A DNA stretch of 64,000 nt from Pseudomonadota bacterium. GTDB lineage: Bacteria > Pseudomonadota > Gammaproteobacteria > Steroidobacterales > Steroidobacteraceae. The stretch lies in the NCBI GenBank assembly GCA_021805865.1, contig JAJZDX010000011.1:65082-129081 (forward strand), in the 5' to 3' direction. The position numbers and the translations under genes are program-made. Position 1 is the stretch's first letter; every line of letters starts with the position of its first letter. Shown here piece by piece: positions 19,891-29,146 of this stretch. The notes beneath the pieces were generated by a model. It made no database searches. It had not been told where the DNA came from and saw only the letters and a list, made by a program, of their open reading frames with translations.

Positions 19891-20927
19891 ACGTAGCCTT
19901 CCCTCGTACTCCCCAACCCATCAACCACTTCCGCCGCATCGTCGCCTGAATGCCGGGAAACTCGCGCTAGCGGACGCATTTTCGCTCCGTGCAGAGGGCA
20001 TGCCACTTGATGCCGGCCAAGCTGCAATGCTCCACAATCCGCCGAGACCGTGTGACGGATCGCGCGATGATAAAGGGCCGTGGACTCATGCTCCCGGGTC
20101 GCGCTGATCAGGCAGATCCAGCCACAGGATGCTGTCCGAATCGACCCAGGGCAGCCCCATTGCCCCTTCCACTGCGTGAAGTGCCGCGTCGGCTCGTGCC
20201 TACCGCCATCCACAGCGGGTCGTGACTGCGTGATGTGCCTGGGAGCGTTTTGATGTTCAGATTCTTGCTTGAGCGCCTTTTACAGCAGCTCCGCCGCCCG
20301 GCGGCCCCTATGGATCGCGGTGATGGTCGAGACGCCGTACCATCGTGCGCCCTGCCGTTGCGGATCGGCGCGGAGCCCTGCCAAGCAGCCAGCCTGACCG
20401 ATCGAGCGCCCCCGTCATCGATGCTCAGCCATGCTGGCGGAGATGAAGCTCGAACGTAAGCTCTACCGCTGCCCCGTCACGGTTCACCCGGGCGCAGGCG
20501 CCTATGGCACCCTTGCTGCAAGCGCACCGAGCTTCCGCTGCTTCGACTCGCATCGGCGCCTGCCCATCCGCACAGATACAGATCATGATGCACGGGATAT
20601 GGAAGAGTTTGACTTGCAGGAGACGAAATGCACCGCGAAACCGTGCAATTTGTGTGCCCGGATCCGGCAAGACGCGGTGACCACTGAGGACAGGCGTATT
20701 TCAATCCCCGCCAACACGCGAGCGCGGGCTACGCGCCTGCGGGCCGCAATTGACCCGAATGCGGGGCCGTATACAATGTCGCCGATACCACGCCGAGCGA
20801 TCATGTTCCGCCTCGAGGCATAGGAACGACCTTATGCCGAGCGCACGAGTATGCCCGCATCGCGACCGTCCGCGTGCAGCTGGGATAATGACATCGCGCT
20901 CCGTCCGACTCGTACCTTAGGAATGTG
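19891..20927 (+). other. Gene-free stretch upstream of the GntR gene
   Basis: About 1 kb with only short open frames lacking recognisable domains. A single GTATAC at 20769-20774 lies 154 bases upstream of the regulator start, but without extended symmetry. The left part is probably debris around the transposase remnant. Confidence 0.4.
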
Positions 20928-21650
20928 ATGAACAGAAGGTCCCCGATCAAAAAGGAAGCAACCCTGCGCGAGCAGGTATTTCAAATTCTCGTCAACGAAC
21001 TGAAGAGTGCTCGATTCGCACCGGGGGAAAGAATCACCGAGGAGGGACTCGCCAAGAGACTGGGCGTCTCCCGAACCCCTATCCGCGAGGCACTCGGACA
21101 ACTCACCAGACAGGGGATCCTGCGCGCGCGAGTCGGCGGCGGCTACGTCGTGCCCTCGCCATCGATCGAAGAAATACGGCAAATAATCGCGGTTCGAGCC
21201 CTGCTCGAACCGGCGGCGGTACGGATGGCGGCGCAGGAGTACGGTCCCACTGAGTTCGACAGAATCTCCAAAGCGATAGACGCTGAATCCCGGGCGGCGC
21301 CGCGTACGCAACCGGGAATGTTCGCGAAGGCAAACGAAGACTTCAGGCACGCCATTTTCGACGGCATCTCCAATCGGGTATTGAGTTCCGTGATCGCTCA
21401 GTTCGCGGGTCATCTGCATTTCATTCGCGGTGCGACGCTGAGTGACATGGACCTTCGCCGAGAGATCGTGAGCCGACAAGAAAAGATCCGCGACGCCCTG
21501 ACGAACCGGAACGCCGACCTGGCGGAAAGTCTGTGGCGATCCTACCTGCAGCTCACCGAAGACGCCCTCACGAACGCTCTGACCGATATCCGCCGCCACT
21601 CGAGCCTGCGCAAGGAGCACGATGTCACAAAGGCAGTGGACCTCGCCTGA
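20928..21650 (+). CDS. GntR-family transcriptional regulator, FCD (FadR) subfamily
   Basis: 240-residue regulator with an N-terminal winged helix (about residues 12-75: LREQVFQILVNELK, ITEEGLAKRLGVSRTPIREAL, GGGYVV) and a C-terminal all-helical FCD ligand domain (about 85-215) with the usual metal-site arrangement of acidic and histidine residues (ANEDFRHAIFDG). FCD regulators commonly sense organic acids and repress catabolic operons. It is the only local regulator for the 21-41 kb block, and the palindromes upstream of hyuA and the HAD-ECH gene have GntR-like GT..AC cores, so it is the best candidate to bind them (inference). ATG 20928 has TAGGA upstream; a GTG directly before it is the alternative. 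Confidence 0.87.
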   Translation: MNRRSPIKKEATLREQVFQILVNELKSARFAPGERITEEGLAKRLGVSRTPIREALGQLTRQGILRARVGGGYVVPSPSIEEIRQIIAVRALLEPAAVRMAAQEYGPTEFDRISKAIDAESRAAPRTQPGMFAKANEDFRHAIFDGISNRVLSSVIAQFAGHLHFIRGATLSDMDLRREIVSRQEKIRDALTNRNADLAESLWRSYLQLTEDALTNALTDIRRHSSLRKEHDVTKAVDLA

Positions 21651-21960
21651 AGCTTCCAGCCGACCGTCTGCACGCCTCGATCACCGTCCGCCGCGCAATT
21701 CCCGCTTTCTTCGCTCCTCACTTATCGGGCGTCCCCCTCTCTCCCGCCCATCTGCTTGATCCTGAACCGTCTCGGTCCTCAGCGATGCAGGCAAACGCCG
21801 GATCCGGGGTGATTCCGACAGTTACCGGGGACGCGCCCAACGCGCCGTGCATGCTCAGATTCCGGCCGATCCAATGCAAGTTGCGCGGACACCAGTGACA
21901 CCCTGTACACTCGACCGACCGCGCCACTCACGGCAATTAAGCAGATGGAGTGCCTACCCG

Positions 21961-22407
21961 ATGAAAGTGAACAAGATCGACCACATATGCATCGCAGTAC
22001 GCGATCTCGAGGCGGCGAGGAAGATATGGGAGCCGGTGTTGGGAAAATCCGCCCCTGACGACGCCTACCTAGACGAACCGGAGAAGATTCGTGTGGCGCG
22101 CTACTGGCTCGGTGGTATCGGCTTCGAACTCATGGAATCGCTGACTCCTGATGGTGAGGTCGCCAAATTCATCGAGCGACGCGGCGAAGGCGTGATGCTG
22201 ATCAGCATGAATGTTGACAGCACACGAGAGTCGGTATCGGAACTGACTGCGCAGGACTACCCAATCATCGGCGGAATTCGGGCGTTTCGAGACTGTGAAT
22301 TCGCGTTCGTTCATCCGCGAAAGATGAACGGCGTATTGCTGGAAGTCATCGACTACAAGTGGCACGAACTCGAGGGGGCGGGAGAAGACACGCCGTGCAC
22401 GCGCTGA
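21961..22407 (+). CDS. Methylmalonyl-CoA epimerase-like VOC protein
   Basis: Glyoxalase/VOC-fold protein of 148 residues. KIDHICIAVRDLEAARKIWE at the start and a C-terminal FVHPRKMNGVLLEVID carry the metal-binding His and Glu typical of methylmalonyl-CoA epimerase. This enzyme interconverts the 2R and 2S forms so that a B12 mutase can act. The B12 mutase genes at 30.3-32.3 kb make this role plausible for methylmalonyl-CoA or a related 2-substituted malonyl-CoA. The start has only weak ribosome-binding sequence. The 310 bases before it (21651-21960) contain no gene that I can see. The nnrS start overlaps its end. Confidence 0.72.
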   Translation: MKVNKIDHICIAVRDLEAARKIWEPVLGKSAPDDAYLDEPEKIRVARYWLGGIGFELMESLTPDGEVAKFIERRGEGVMLISMNVDSTRESVSELTAQDYPIIGGIRAFRDCEFAFVHPRKMNGVLLEVIDYKWHELEGAGEDTPCTR

Positions 22408-23591
22408 CGCGCGAGGCCACCCCGCCCGTTGCCCCCATCTGGAGCTCGGGCTTCCGGCCTTTCTTTCTCGCCGCGTCGCTCTATGGCCCAGCGCTGATCG
22501 TGCTGTGGTACGGTGCCCGCATCGGACTGTGGCCGGCGCCTCACGCGCACCTGCCCCTGTGGGTGCTGCACGCACATGAGTTACTCTTTGGGTTCGCCGG
22601 CGCCCTCGTGTGCGGAGTCCTGCTGACGGCATTGCCAAGCTGGACCGGCGCCGCGGAAATCGGCGGACTTCGGCTGCGCATCCTGGCGGCGCTATGGCTC
22701 GTTGGCAGAGTATGCGTGTTGTTCCAGGACGAACTGCCCAAGCTGCTGGTCGCCGTTGGTGACTGCTCGCTGCTGCCGGTGCTGTGCATCTTCCTGGCGC
22801 TCAGCGCGCGCGGCTCGAGGAAGCGGCTGTTCGCGTGGACAACGGTTCCGCTGTGTGCGTTCACCGCTGCGAATTTCGTGTACTACGCCGGGGTCATCTC
22901 CGGATCGGCCGGCGAGATCCGCCTGTCGCTCACGCTCGCCGTCGACGCGCTGATGTTTCTGTTCACCTTGTACGGGGGTCTGTTCGTTCCCGCGTTCACT
23001 CGCCGATGGCTCCGGACGCGCGGCATGGAATCCAGGCCCATATCGCCACCCATCGAATATGCTACCGCGGTCGCGATGCTCGCGTTCGCGCTCACGGATC
23101 TGTTCCATGCGCCCCTGCTCTGGGTGACGTTGGCTTCCGTCGTAGCGGCACTGATGCACACCTGGCGCTGGATGCGGTGGCGCGGGTGGCTGACCTTCCG
23201 CGACCCGATCCTTCGGTGCCTGCACATCGCATATCTATGGCTGATCGTGTCGTTCGTGCTACGCGCGTGCGCCGGCGGGCGTGCCGGCTGGCATGATGCC
23301 GCCGTTCATGCGTTCACGATCGGCGCCTACAGCACTTTGAAGATCGGTCTGATGACGCGCGTCGTTCTCAAGCACACCGGTCGCCCCGTTCGGGCGGACC
23401 GGCCCATGCGCATCGCGTTTGCGATGATGCCCATTGCCGCAGTGTTGAGAATCGCATTCGCGGTGCTGCACGGCCCAGAGTGGCTCGCAGGAGCCTCGGC
23501 GTCTCTGTGGGCGGCCGCCTTTCTCATCTACCTGTTCAGGTTCGGGCCGTCCCTGGTTCGCGTGAGCCTGCCGCGGCCGGCTTCCGCATAG
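22395..23591 (+). CDS. nnrS: NnrS-family haem/copper membrane protein
   Basis: Integral membrane protein of 398 residues with about 12 hydrophobic segments, beginning PIWSSGFRPFFLAASLYG, the NnrS signature start, and with histidines in LHAHELLFGFAGA and HAFTIGAYSTLKIGLMTRV. NnrS proteins are induced with denitrification and relieve nitric oxide stress. This supports nitrate or nitrite respiration in the host, but no reductase is in the window. GTG 22395 is preferred (GGGAG about 10 bases upstream), giving a 13-base overlap with the epimerase gene; the frame is open from 22359. Confidence 0.85.
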   Translation: MHALTREATPPVAPIWSSGFRPFFLAASLYGPALIVLWYGARIGLWPAPHAHLPLWVLHAHELLFGFAGALVCGVLLTALPSWTGAAEIGGLRLRILAALWLVGRVCVLFQDELPKLLVAVGDCSLLPVLCIFLALSARGSRKRLFAWTTVPLCAFTAANFVYYAGVISGSAGEIRLSLTLAVDALMFLFTLYGGLFVPAFTRRWLRTRGMESRPISPPIEYATAVAMLAFALTDLFHAPLLWVTLASVVAALMHTWRWMRWRGWLTFRDPILRCLHIAYLWLIVSFVLRACAGGRAGWHDAAVHAFTIGAYSTLKIGLMTRVVLKHTGRPVRADRPMRIAFAMMPIAAVLRIAFAVLHGPEWLAGASASLWAAAFLIYLFRFGPSLVRVSLPRPASA

Positions 23592-23609
23592 CCGGGTCCG
23601 GCGCGTCCC

Positions 23610-25307
23610 TTAGCGAGCTTTGTCTACCCCGCCGGCACGCGCCGCGCCCGCTTCGTGGGCGAACCGGTACTCGAGTGCCGCCCGCTCTGGCGTGACCCGG
23701 CCGCTGGCGACATCCCGCGCCACGGCGGTGTCGTCCCGTTCTGCGGGATCCCCGAAGCCGCCCCCGCCGGCGGTATCGAATTCGACGAGGTCGCCTTTCT
23801 TTAGCCGCGTCAATCCGTAGGGATCCGCCGGCCTCCCATTGACCGTGAATCGCGCCAGACGGCCCGGTCTACCACCGAAAAGACCCTCCGGAGCAAGTTG
23901 AAACCGCCCGGACTGAAGCGCCATGCCGATGTTTCCCGGCGGACCCTTGTCGTCATCCGGTACCCAGATCACCTCCCGCCGGCCTTGCGCACCGCGGAAC
24001 TTGCCGGCACCGCCGGAATCCGCAAGCAGCTCGCGCGAGCGGATGACGAGGGGCGTATCGCTTTCAAAAATCTCGACCGGTGTGTTCGCCGCATTGGCGG
24101 GAAACACGAAGCTTCCCGACCCGTCGCCCGCGGCGCCCGCTCCCATGCCGCCGCCGCGGATCACCGCCGCGTGGAACGGATCACCCGAGGAGCGCGTGCC
24201 GAAGAATACCTGCATGGTCGCCGGCGTCCCGCCACTGCCTGCGATCACGCGGTCGGGCAAAACCGGCGCTAAGGCGCGATAGATGATCTCTGTCATGAAG
24301 TGGCCAATCTGCATTCGCGCCACCACTGGTGCCGGATGGCGGCAATTGACCACCGTGCCCTCCGGAGCGATAAGAGTTATCGGCGCCGCCGTGCCCTCGT
24401 TATTCGGCAGCTCCGGGTCGAATATGCTCTTGATTGCCATGTGTACGTAAGCGTACGTGAAGTTGAATACGACATTTCCGCCCCACTCCACCTGGCGCGT
24501 CGTTCCAGACAGATCGACGACTACGTCGCTTCCCTTGATACTCAATTCACAGCGAATCTCGACCGGCGCCTGTCCCTCCATCTGCTCGATGGTACCGCTT
24601 GCGCGATATGTACCATCGGGAATGCGCGCGATGGCTTCGCGCAAGCTCCGCTCGCTCCGTCGGATGATCTCATCCGCAAGCTCATCGAGATCATCCAGGC
24701 GGTAGTCATTGAGAAGCTGCAATATGTGTTGGGCGCACACGTGATTCGCAGCGATCTGCGAACGGATATCCCCTTGAACTTGTTCCGGCGTGCGCACGTT
24801 CGCGCGAATGATGTTGAAGATATCCTCGTTCGGCTGTTCGCCCCCGTACAACCGCACCAGCGGCAGGAACAGTCCCTCTTCGAAGACGTCGTGGCTGTTG
24901 GACGCAACGCGCCCACCCACGTCGGCATGATGCAGGATGCAGGCGGTGAATGCCATGAGCCTGTCGTGCCGGAACACCGGACTCAGAACGCAGACGTCGT
25001 TCAGGTGACCTGCGAGCGCCCACGGATCGTTGGTGATGAAGACGTCTCCCGGGCGGAAGAAGTCCGCGGGCCGGCTGTTGATCAGCTTCTTGATGCCGAG
25101 CGCCATCGCGCCCGATTGCCCGGGACTCGCCAGCGTGCCCTGTGCGAGCTCGCGGCCCCGGCTGTCCGTGAACATGCACGTATAGTCGTGGGAGTCGCGA
25201 AGTACACTTGAGAACGCCGTTCTAACGACTGCTGCATCTGCCTCATCGACGATCGACACGAGGCGGCGCCACAGGATCTCGAGCGTGACGGGGTCGAAAC
25301 GCTGCAC
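23610..25307 (-). CDS. hyuB: Hydantoinase B / oxoprolinase family protein
   Basis: 565-residue HyuB subunit. DPVTLEILWRRLVSIVDEAD at the start, FTDSRGRELAQGTLASPGQSG and FITNDPWALAGHLNDVCV are family hallmarks, and GGGGFGDPAERD lies near the end. With HyuA it forms an ATP-dependent enzyme of the N-methylhydantoinase, 5-oxoprolinase and acetone/acetophenone carboxylase superfamily. The extra small subunits of acetophenone carboxylase are absent, so a cyclic amide or imide hydrolase is more likely than a carboxylase, though not proven. GTG start at 25307 with GGAG 9 bases upstream, 12 bases after hyuA. Its 3' end converges on nnrS with an 18-base gap. Confidence 0.87.
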   Translation of the reverse strand: MQRFDPVTLEILWRRLVSIVDEADAAVVRTAFSSVLRDSHDYTCMFTDSRGRELAQGTLASPGQSGAMALGIKKLINSRPADFFRPGDVFITNDPWALAGHLNDVCVLSPVFRHDRLMAFTACILHHADVGGRVASNSHDVFEEGLFLPLVRLYGGEQPNEDIFNIIRANVRTPEQVQGDIRSQIAANHVCAQHILQLLNDYRLDDLDELADEIIRRSERSLREAIARIPDGTYRASGTIEQMEGQAPVEIRCELSIKGSDVVVDLSGTTRQVEWGGNVVFNFTYAYVHMAIKSIFDPELPNNEGTAAPITLIAPEGTVVNCRHPAPVVARMQIGHFMTEIIYRALAPVLPDRVIAGSGGTPATMQVFFGTRSSGDPFHAAVIRGGGMGAGAAGDGSGSFVFPANAANTPVEIFESDTPLVIRSRELLADSGGAGKFRGAQGRREVIWVPDDDKGPPGNIGMALQSGRFQLAPEGLFGGRPGRLARFTVNGRPADPYGLTRLKKGDLVEFDTAGGGGFGDPAERDDTAVARDVASGRVTPERAALEYRFAHEAGAARAGGVDKAR

Positions 25308-25319
25308 TTTTTTACACTC

Positions 25320-27395
25320 CTACGAAAGGTCTATCCACAGGAAACCGTAATCATCGACTGTGACCTGTCCTCTCTCGCCAACCACGACCGTCGACTCGCG
25401 CTCTTCTATGATCGCGGGCCCTGACAGCTGTACGCCCGGTGCAAGGAGATATCGGTCATAGACGATGTGCGGGATCATCTCGCCGGCCAGCGGGCAGAAG
25501 GCTGGTCGCTGACCCTTGATCGCCCTGGCGGCGGTGGCCCCGGCGACCGGCGTTGACTTGGGCAACTCCAGCAGCTTTACCGGCAGGCTGGCCCTTACCC
25601 TGAAGCTCACGAACTCTACGTCGCACTCCGGATAGGTCCGGCCGTAAAGCTTCGCGTACACGGCGTCGAAGCGCTCACGCACTTCCCGTGCCGAGACCGC
25701 CGGGAAATCAGCCGGCGGGAGCTGAACGGTCGTTTCGGACCCCTGACCTATGAAACGCATGTCCACGGCGCGCTCGAAGGTGACGGCGTTTGCGGCGCCG
25801 CTTGACTGCAGTGCCGCCGCGGCTGACTCCTCGAGACCGTGAAAAATCTCCTCCAAGACGGCAAAGTCCGTACCATGCAGCGGCGATTTATGGCTCCTGA
25901 CCACATCGAACGCGCGCAGCGCCGTAAAGAATCCGAGTGCCGACCCGACACCGGCATTGGGCGGCACCAGCAGACGCGGCGCTCCAAGCTTGCGCGCGAG
26001 TCCATACATGTGCACGGGCCCCGCGCCGCCGAACCCCGCGATCGTCACGCGCGGTGCATTACCACCACGTTCCGCAATGTGAGTCTTGGCCGCCGCGGCC
26101 ATGGTCTCGTTGATGAGGTCATGAATCCCCCACGCGGCCTGCAGCAGCGAGATTCCGAGGGGCTCGGCGATCTGCTCCTGGATGCCCTTACGCGCTGCGG
26201 CGGCATCGAGCTTCATGGCGCCGCCGAGGAAATATTCCGCATCGAGGTAACCGAGAAGCAGGTCGGCGTCGGTTACAGTTGGCGCCGTTCCGCCCCGGCC
26301 GTAGCAGATTGGCCCCGGCTCGGCGCCCGCGCTCTGCGGTCCAACCTGCAACGTCCCGACGCGGCTGCGCCGCGCGATGGACCCGCCGCCCGCACCGATC
26401 TCCATCAGGTCGACGACCGGAACCTGTAGCGTCAGCCCGCTGCCTTTCTGAAAGCGCTGCACGCGGCCCACTTCGAACGTCGGCACAACTTCGGCGGCAC
26501 CGTTCTGAATGAGACAAGATTTCGCCGTCGTACCGCCCATGTCGAAGCAGAACATGTCGGGAAGACTGAACAGCCTGCTGAAGTACTGACCGGCGATCAC
26601 CGCCGCGCATGGGCCCGATTCGATGATGCGCACCGGGTAGGCAGCGGCGATGTCCGCGGAGGTGACTCCGCCCGAGGACAGCATGATGAACAGCCGTCCG
26701 CGAAATCCGCGGGCCGCGAGGCGCTGTCTCAGCGAACTCAGATACTTTTCGGTCAGCGGCTTGACGTATGCATTGGCGACGGTGGTGCTTGTCCGCTCGT
26801 ATTCCCGGATCTGGGGCAAGACCTCGTAGGAAATCGAGACCGACACGCCCGGCAACGCCTCGGCGATCAGGCGCTTGATCTCGAACTCGTGTTGCGGATT
26901 CTCAAATGAATTGAGCAGGCAGACCGCAATTGACTCGACCCCATCGGCCTTCAGGCGCGCCAGCGAGGTACCCACACTGCCCGGCTCGAGCGCCTGCAGA
27001 ACGCTGCCGTCGGCACGGACACGTTCGCGAACCTCGAGCCGTCGTTCGCGAGGAACGAGCGGCTCGGGCATCGGAGCGTGTGGATCGTAGGCGGCGTAGC
27101 GAAGCTCGCGACCGAGTTCCAGGACATCGCGGAACCCGCTGGTCGTCAGCAGGCCGGTCCGCGCGCCCTTACGCTCGATGATCGCATTTATGACGAGCGT
27201 CGTACCATGGATGACTTCCTCGAGGTTCGCTATCGTTCCCGGGCGCACGCGCTCGAGAGCGGCGAGGCCATCGAGAATCGCCTCGGTTGGGTCTGCTGGT
27301 GTGGTGAGGCACTTATGCGAGTAAGTCTCACCCGTGCTCTCGTTCAGCAGCACGAAGTCTGTGAATGTACCGCCGACGTCTATTCCTACACGCAT
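25320..27395 (-). CDS. hyuA: Hydantoinase A / oxoprolinase family protein
   Basis: 691-residue HyuA subunit with an ASKHA ATPase fold: N-terminal MRVGIDVGGTFTDFVLL phosphate loop, EVIHGTTLVINAIIERKGA, the central CFDMGGTTAKSCLI and GAGGGSIARRSRVGTLQVGP, and a C-terminal domain ending VTVDDYGFLWIDLS. It activates substrate amide or ketone groups by phosphorylation in this superfamily. First gene of hyuAB, with a perfect 16-base palindrome 36-51 bases upstream. The substrate is unknown; the nearby amidase could act on a ring-opened product (speculative). Confidence 0.88.
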   Translation of the reverse strand: MRVGIDVGGTFTDFVLLNESTGETYSHKCLTTPADPTEAILDGLAALERVRPGTIANLEEVIHGTTLVINAIIERKGARTGLLTTSGFRDVLELGRELRYAAYDPHAPMPEPLVPRERRLEVRERVRADGSVLQALEPGSVGTSLARLKADGVESIAVCLLNSFENPQHEFEIKRLIAEALPGVSVSISYEVLPQIREYERTSTTVANAYVKPLTEKYLSSLRQRLAARGFRGRLFIMLSSGGVTSADIAAAYPVRIIESGPCAAVIAGQYFSRLFSLPDMFCFDMGGTTAKSCLIQNGAAEVVPTFEVGRVQRFQKGSGLTLQVPVVDLMEIGAGGGSIARRSRVGTLQVGPQSAGAEPGPICYGRGGTAPTVTDADLLLGYLDAEYFLGGAMKLDAAAARKGIQEQIAEPLGISLLQAAWGIHDLINETMAAAAKTHIAERGGNAPRVTIAGFGGAGPVHMYGLARKLGAPRLLVPPNAGVGSALGFFTALRAFDVVRSHKSPLHGTDFAVLEEIFHGLEESAAAALQSSGAANAVTFERAVDMRFIGQGSETTVQLPPADFPAVSAREVRERFDAVYAKLYGRTYPECDVEFVSFRVRASLPVKLLELPKSTPVAGATAARAIKGQRPAFCPLAGEMIPHIVYDRYLLAPGVQLSGPAIIEERESTVVVGERGQVTVDDYGFLWIDLS

Positions 27396-27426
27396 GGGTC
27401 GCCCTCATTGACACCATTCGAATCTA

Positions 27427-27450
27427 TAGTGTACTGTATACAGTACGCAA
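27427..27450. promoter_or_regulatory. Perfect palindrome between hyuA and the mutase/Mo-hydroxylase operon
   Basis: GTACTGTATACAGTAC at 27431-27446 is a perfect 16-base dyad in the divergent spacer (27396-27610). It lies 36-51 bases before hyuA and about 165 bases before the acyl-CoA ligase start. Toward the right a TTGACA at 27408-27413 is followed at 16 bases by TGTACT, so the dyad overlaps that possible -10 as well. The GT-N2-AC core suggests a GntR-type operator. Confidence 0.65.
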
Positions 27451-27610
27451 TTTACCACCGCGGGTTGCGGCCGCTTTGAGACAGGTTCCGGCCGGATGTT
27501 TCGCACTCAGCCTTTTTGGCTCTCCGTCACCGACGGCGTGCGCTCGGCGCTGCTGCTCCCGCCCGCCGGCCCTGCCACACTAGACTAAGCAGGGCAATGG
27601 CGGGACCCTA

Positions 27611-29146
27611 ATGATGGACCTGTCGCACTGGATCGAGCGGAACGCCCGATTTATGCCGGATCGCACCGCGATCCGCTTCGAGGGCGAAGACCTCAGCTAT
27701 GCGCAGCTCGCACAGGAAATCGATTTGACCGCCCGGTATCTTGCGGACCTCGGCGTGGGGGAGGGCTCGGTCGTTGCCTACCTCGGCCTTAACAGCCCGT
27801 TGCTGCTGAAGCTCTTCTTCGCCTGTGCCCAACTTGGCAGCCTCCTGGCCCCGATCAGCTGGCGCCTGGCCGCACAGGAGCTTTGCCGTGTCCTCGACAA
27901 TTGTTCTCCTCAGGCGCTGGTGACCGAGCCGCCCTTCCTCGCAACACTTCGCACGATGGCCCCGACGCAAACGACGGCCTGCATCGTCACCGGCGGCGAG
28001 CCGCCGGCCGGGTGGCTCGTCTGGAACCCGCCGGAACGGGCTCGAGGCGCGCTGCCTTCCGAACTGCGGGTGGGGCGACCGGATGCACCGATAATCCTCT
28101 GTTACACGTCGGGAACGACCGGAATACCGAAGGGCGTCGTGCTCACGCAGGATGCGGTTGAATGTAACGCCGCCAACAGCGCGCACATGCACGATCTGAC
28201 AAGCCACGATCGCGTACTGACGACACTGCCGATGTTTCACGTCGGTGGGCTGAACATCCAGACGCTGCCCGCACTGCGGGCCGGCGCCTCCGTGATCATG
28301 CATCCACGCTTCAGCGCCGAGCATGCGCTGACCGCGATTGAGAGGGAACGCATCACGCTCACCGTGCTCGTCCCGGCGCAGCTTGCCGCGATTCTCGATC
28401 TGCCGAACTGCAGCCCGTCAAAACTGCTTTCTTTACGCATGATAACGAGCGGATCAACCATCGTCTCCGAGCAGTTCGCCAAACGCATCAACTCGCTGGG
28501 AATTCCGCTGGCACAAGTGTACGGCTCGACCGAGACCGCCCCGATCGCCGCCTACCAGCGTCGGGAGGATGCGACGTTGCGCCCCGGCTCTGCCGGCGCG
28601 CCCGCGCTGCACTGCGAGATCCGCATAGTCGATGAAAATCATTGCGACCTTCCCGTCGGCGTCGATGGCGAGATCCTGGTCAGAGGGCGCAACGTCATGA
28701 GTGGCTACTGGAACCAGCCCGCGCAAACCGCTGCCGCCTTCTGCGATGGCTGGTTCTGCTCCGGAGACATCGGACACCTGGATTCAGACGGATTCCTGTA
28801 CGTCGTTTCACGAAAGAAAGACATGATCATCACCGGCGGGGAGAACGTTTATCCTGAGGAAGTCGAAACCCTGCTGCTCGACTGCCCGTCGGTCCTGGAG
28901 GTCTGCGTCGTCGGCAAACCGGACGAGAAGCTCGGTGAGATGGTCGTTGCCGCGGTAGTGCTCCGCGACGGCGCCGACCTGAGCATCGACGCCGTGAAGC
29001 TGCTGCTCGAGAACCGGTTGGCGCGCTACAAGCACCCCCGGGAATTGCATTTTCTCCGGCACATGCCACGCAATGCGCTCGGCAAGTTGCACCGCGCCGA
29101 TGTGCGTGCTGCGATTTTGAACGCCACCGCCGCCGAGGGTGCGTGA
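27611..29146 (+). CDS. AMP-forming acyl-CoA synthetase (substrate unknown)
   Basis: Class I adenylate-forming ligase of 511 residues. Phosphate loop YTSGTTGIPKGVVLT near residue 160, YGSTETAPIAAYQ near 305, hinge GWFCSGDIGHLDSDG and C-terminal catalytic lysine in MPRNALGKLHR. It makes the acyl-CoA that enters the operon. FadD-like rather than benzoate-ligase-like, so the acid may be aliphatic or alicyclic (weak inference). First of nine plus-strand genes; its stop overlaps the next start. A second ATG follows directly at 27614. Confidence 0.86.
   Translation: MMDLSHWIERNARFMPDRTAIRFEGEDLSYAQLAQEIDLTARYLADLGVGEGSVVAYLGLNSPLLLKLFFACAQLGSLLAPISWRLAAQELCRVLDNCSPQALVTEPPFLATLRTMAPTQTTACIVTGGEPPAGWLVWNPPERARGALPSELRVGRPDAPIILCYTSGTTGIPKGVVLTQDAVECNAANSAHMHDLTSHDRVLTTLPMFHVGGLNIQTLPALRAGASVIMHPRFSAEHALTAIERERITLTVLVPAQLAAILDLPNCSPSKLLSLRMITSGSTIVSEQFAKRINSLGIPLAQVYGSTETAPIAAYQRREDATLRPGSAGAPALHCEIRIVDENHCDLPVGVDGEILVRGRNVMSGYWNQPAQTAAAFCDGWFCSGDIGHLDSDGFLYVVSRKKDMIITGGENVYPEEVETLLLDCPSVLEVCVVGKPDEKLGEMVVAAVVLRDGADLSIDAVKLLLENRLARYKHPRELHFLRHMPRNALGKLHRADVRAAILNATAAEGA

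Noticed and set aside
20766-20778. GTATAC upstream of the GntR gene as an autoregulatory site
   Set aside because: Only the 6-base core is symmetric and it lies more than 150 bases from the start codon; too weak to list as an operator.
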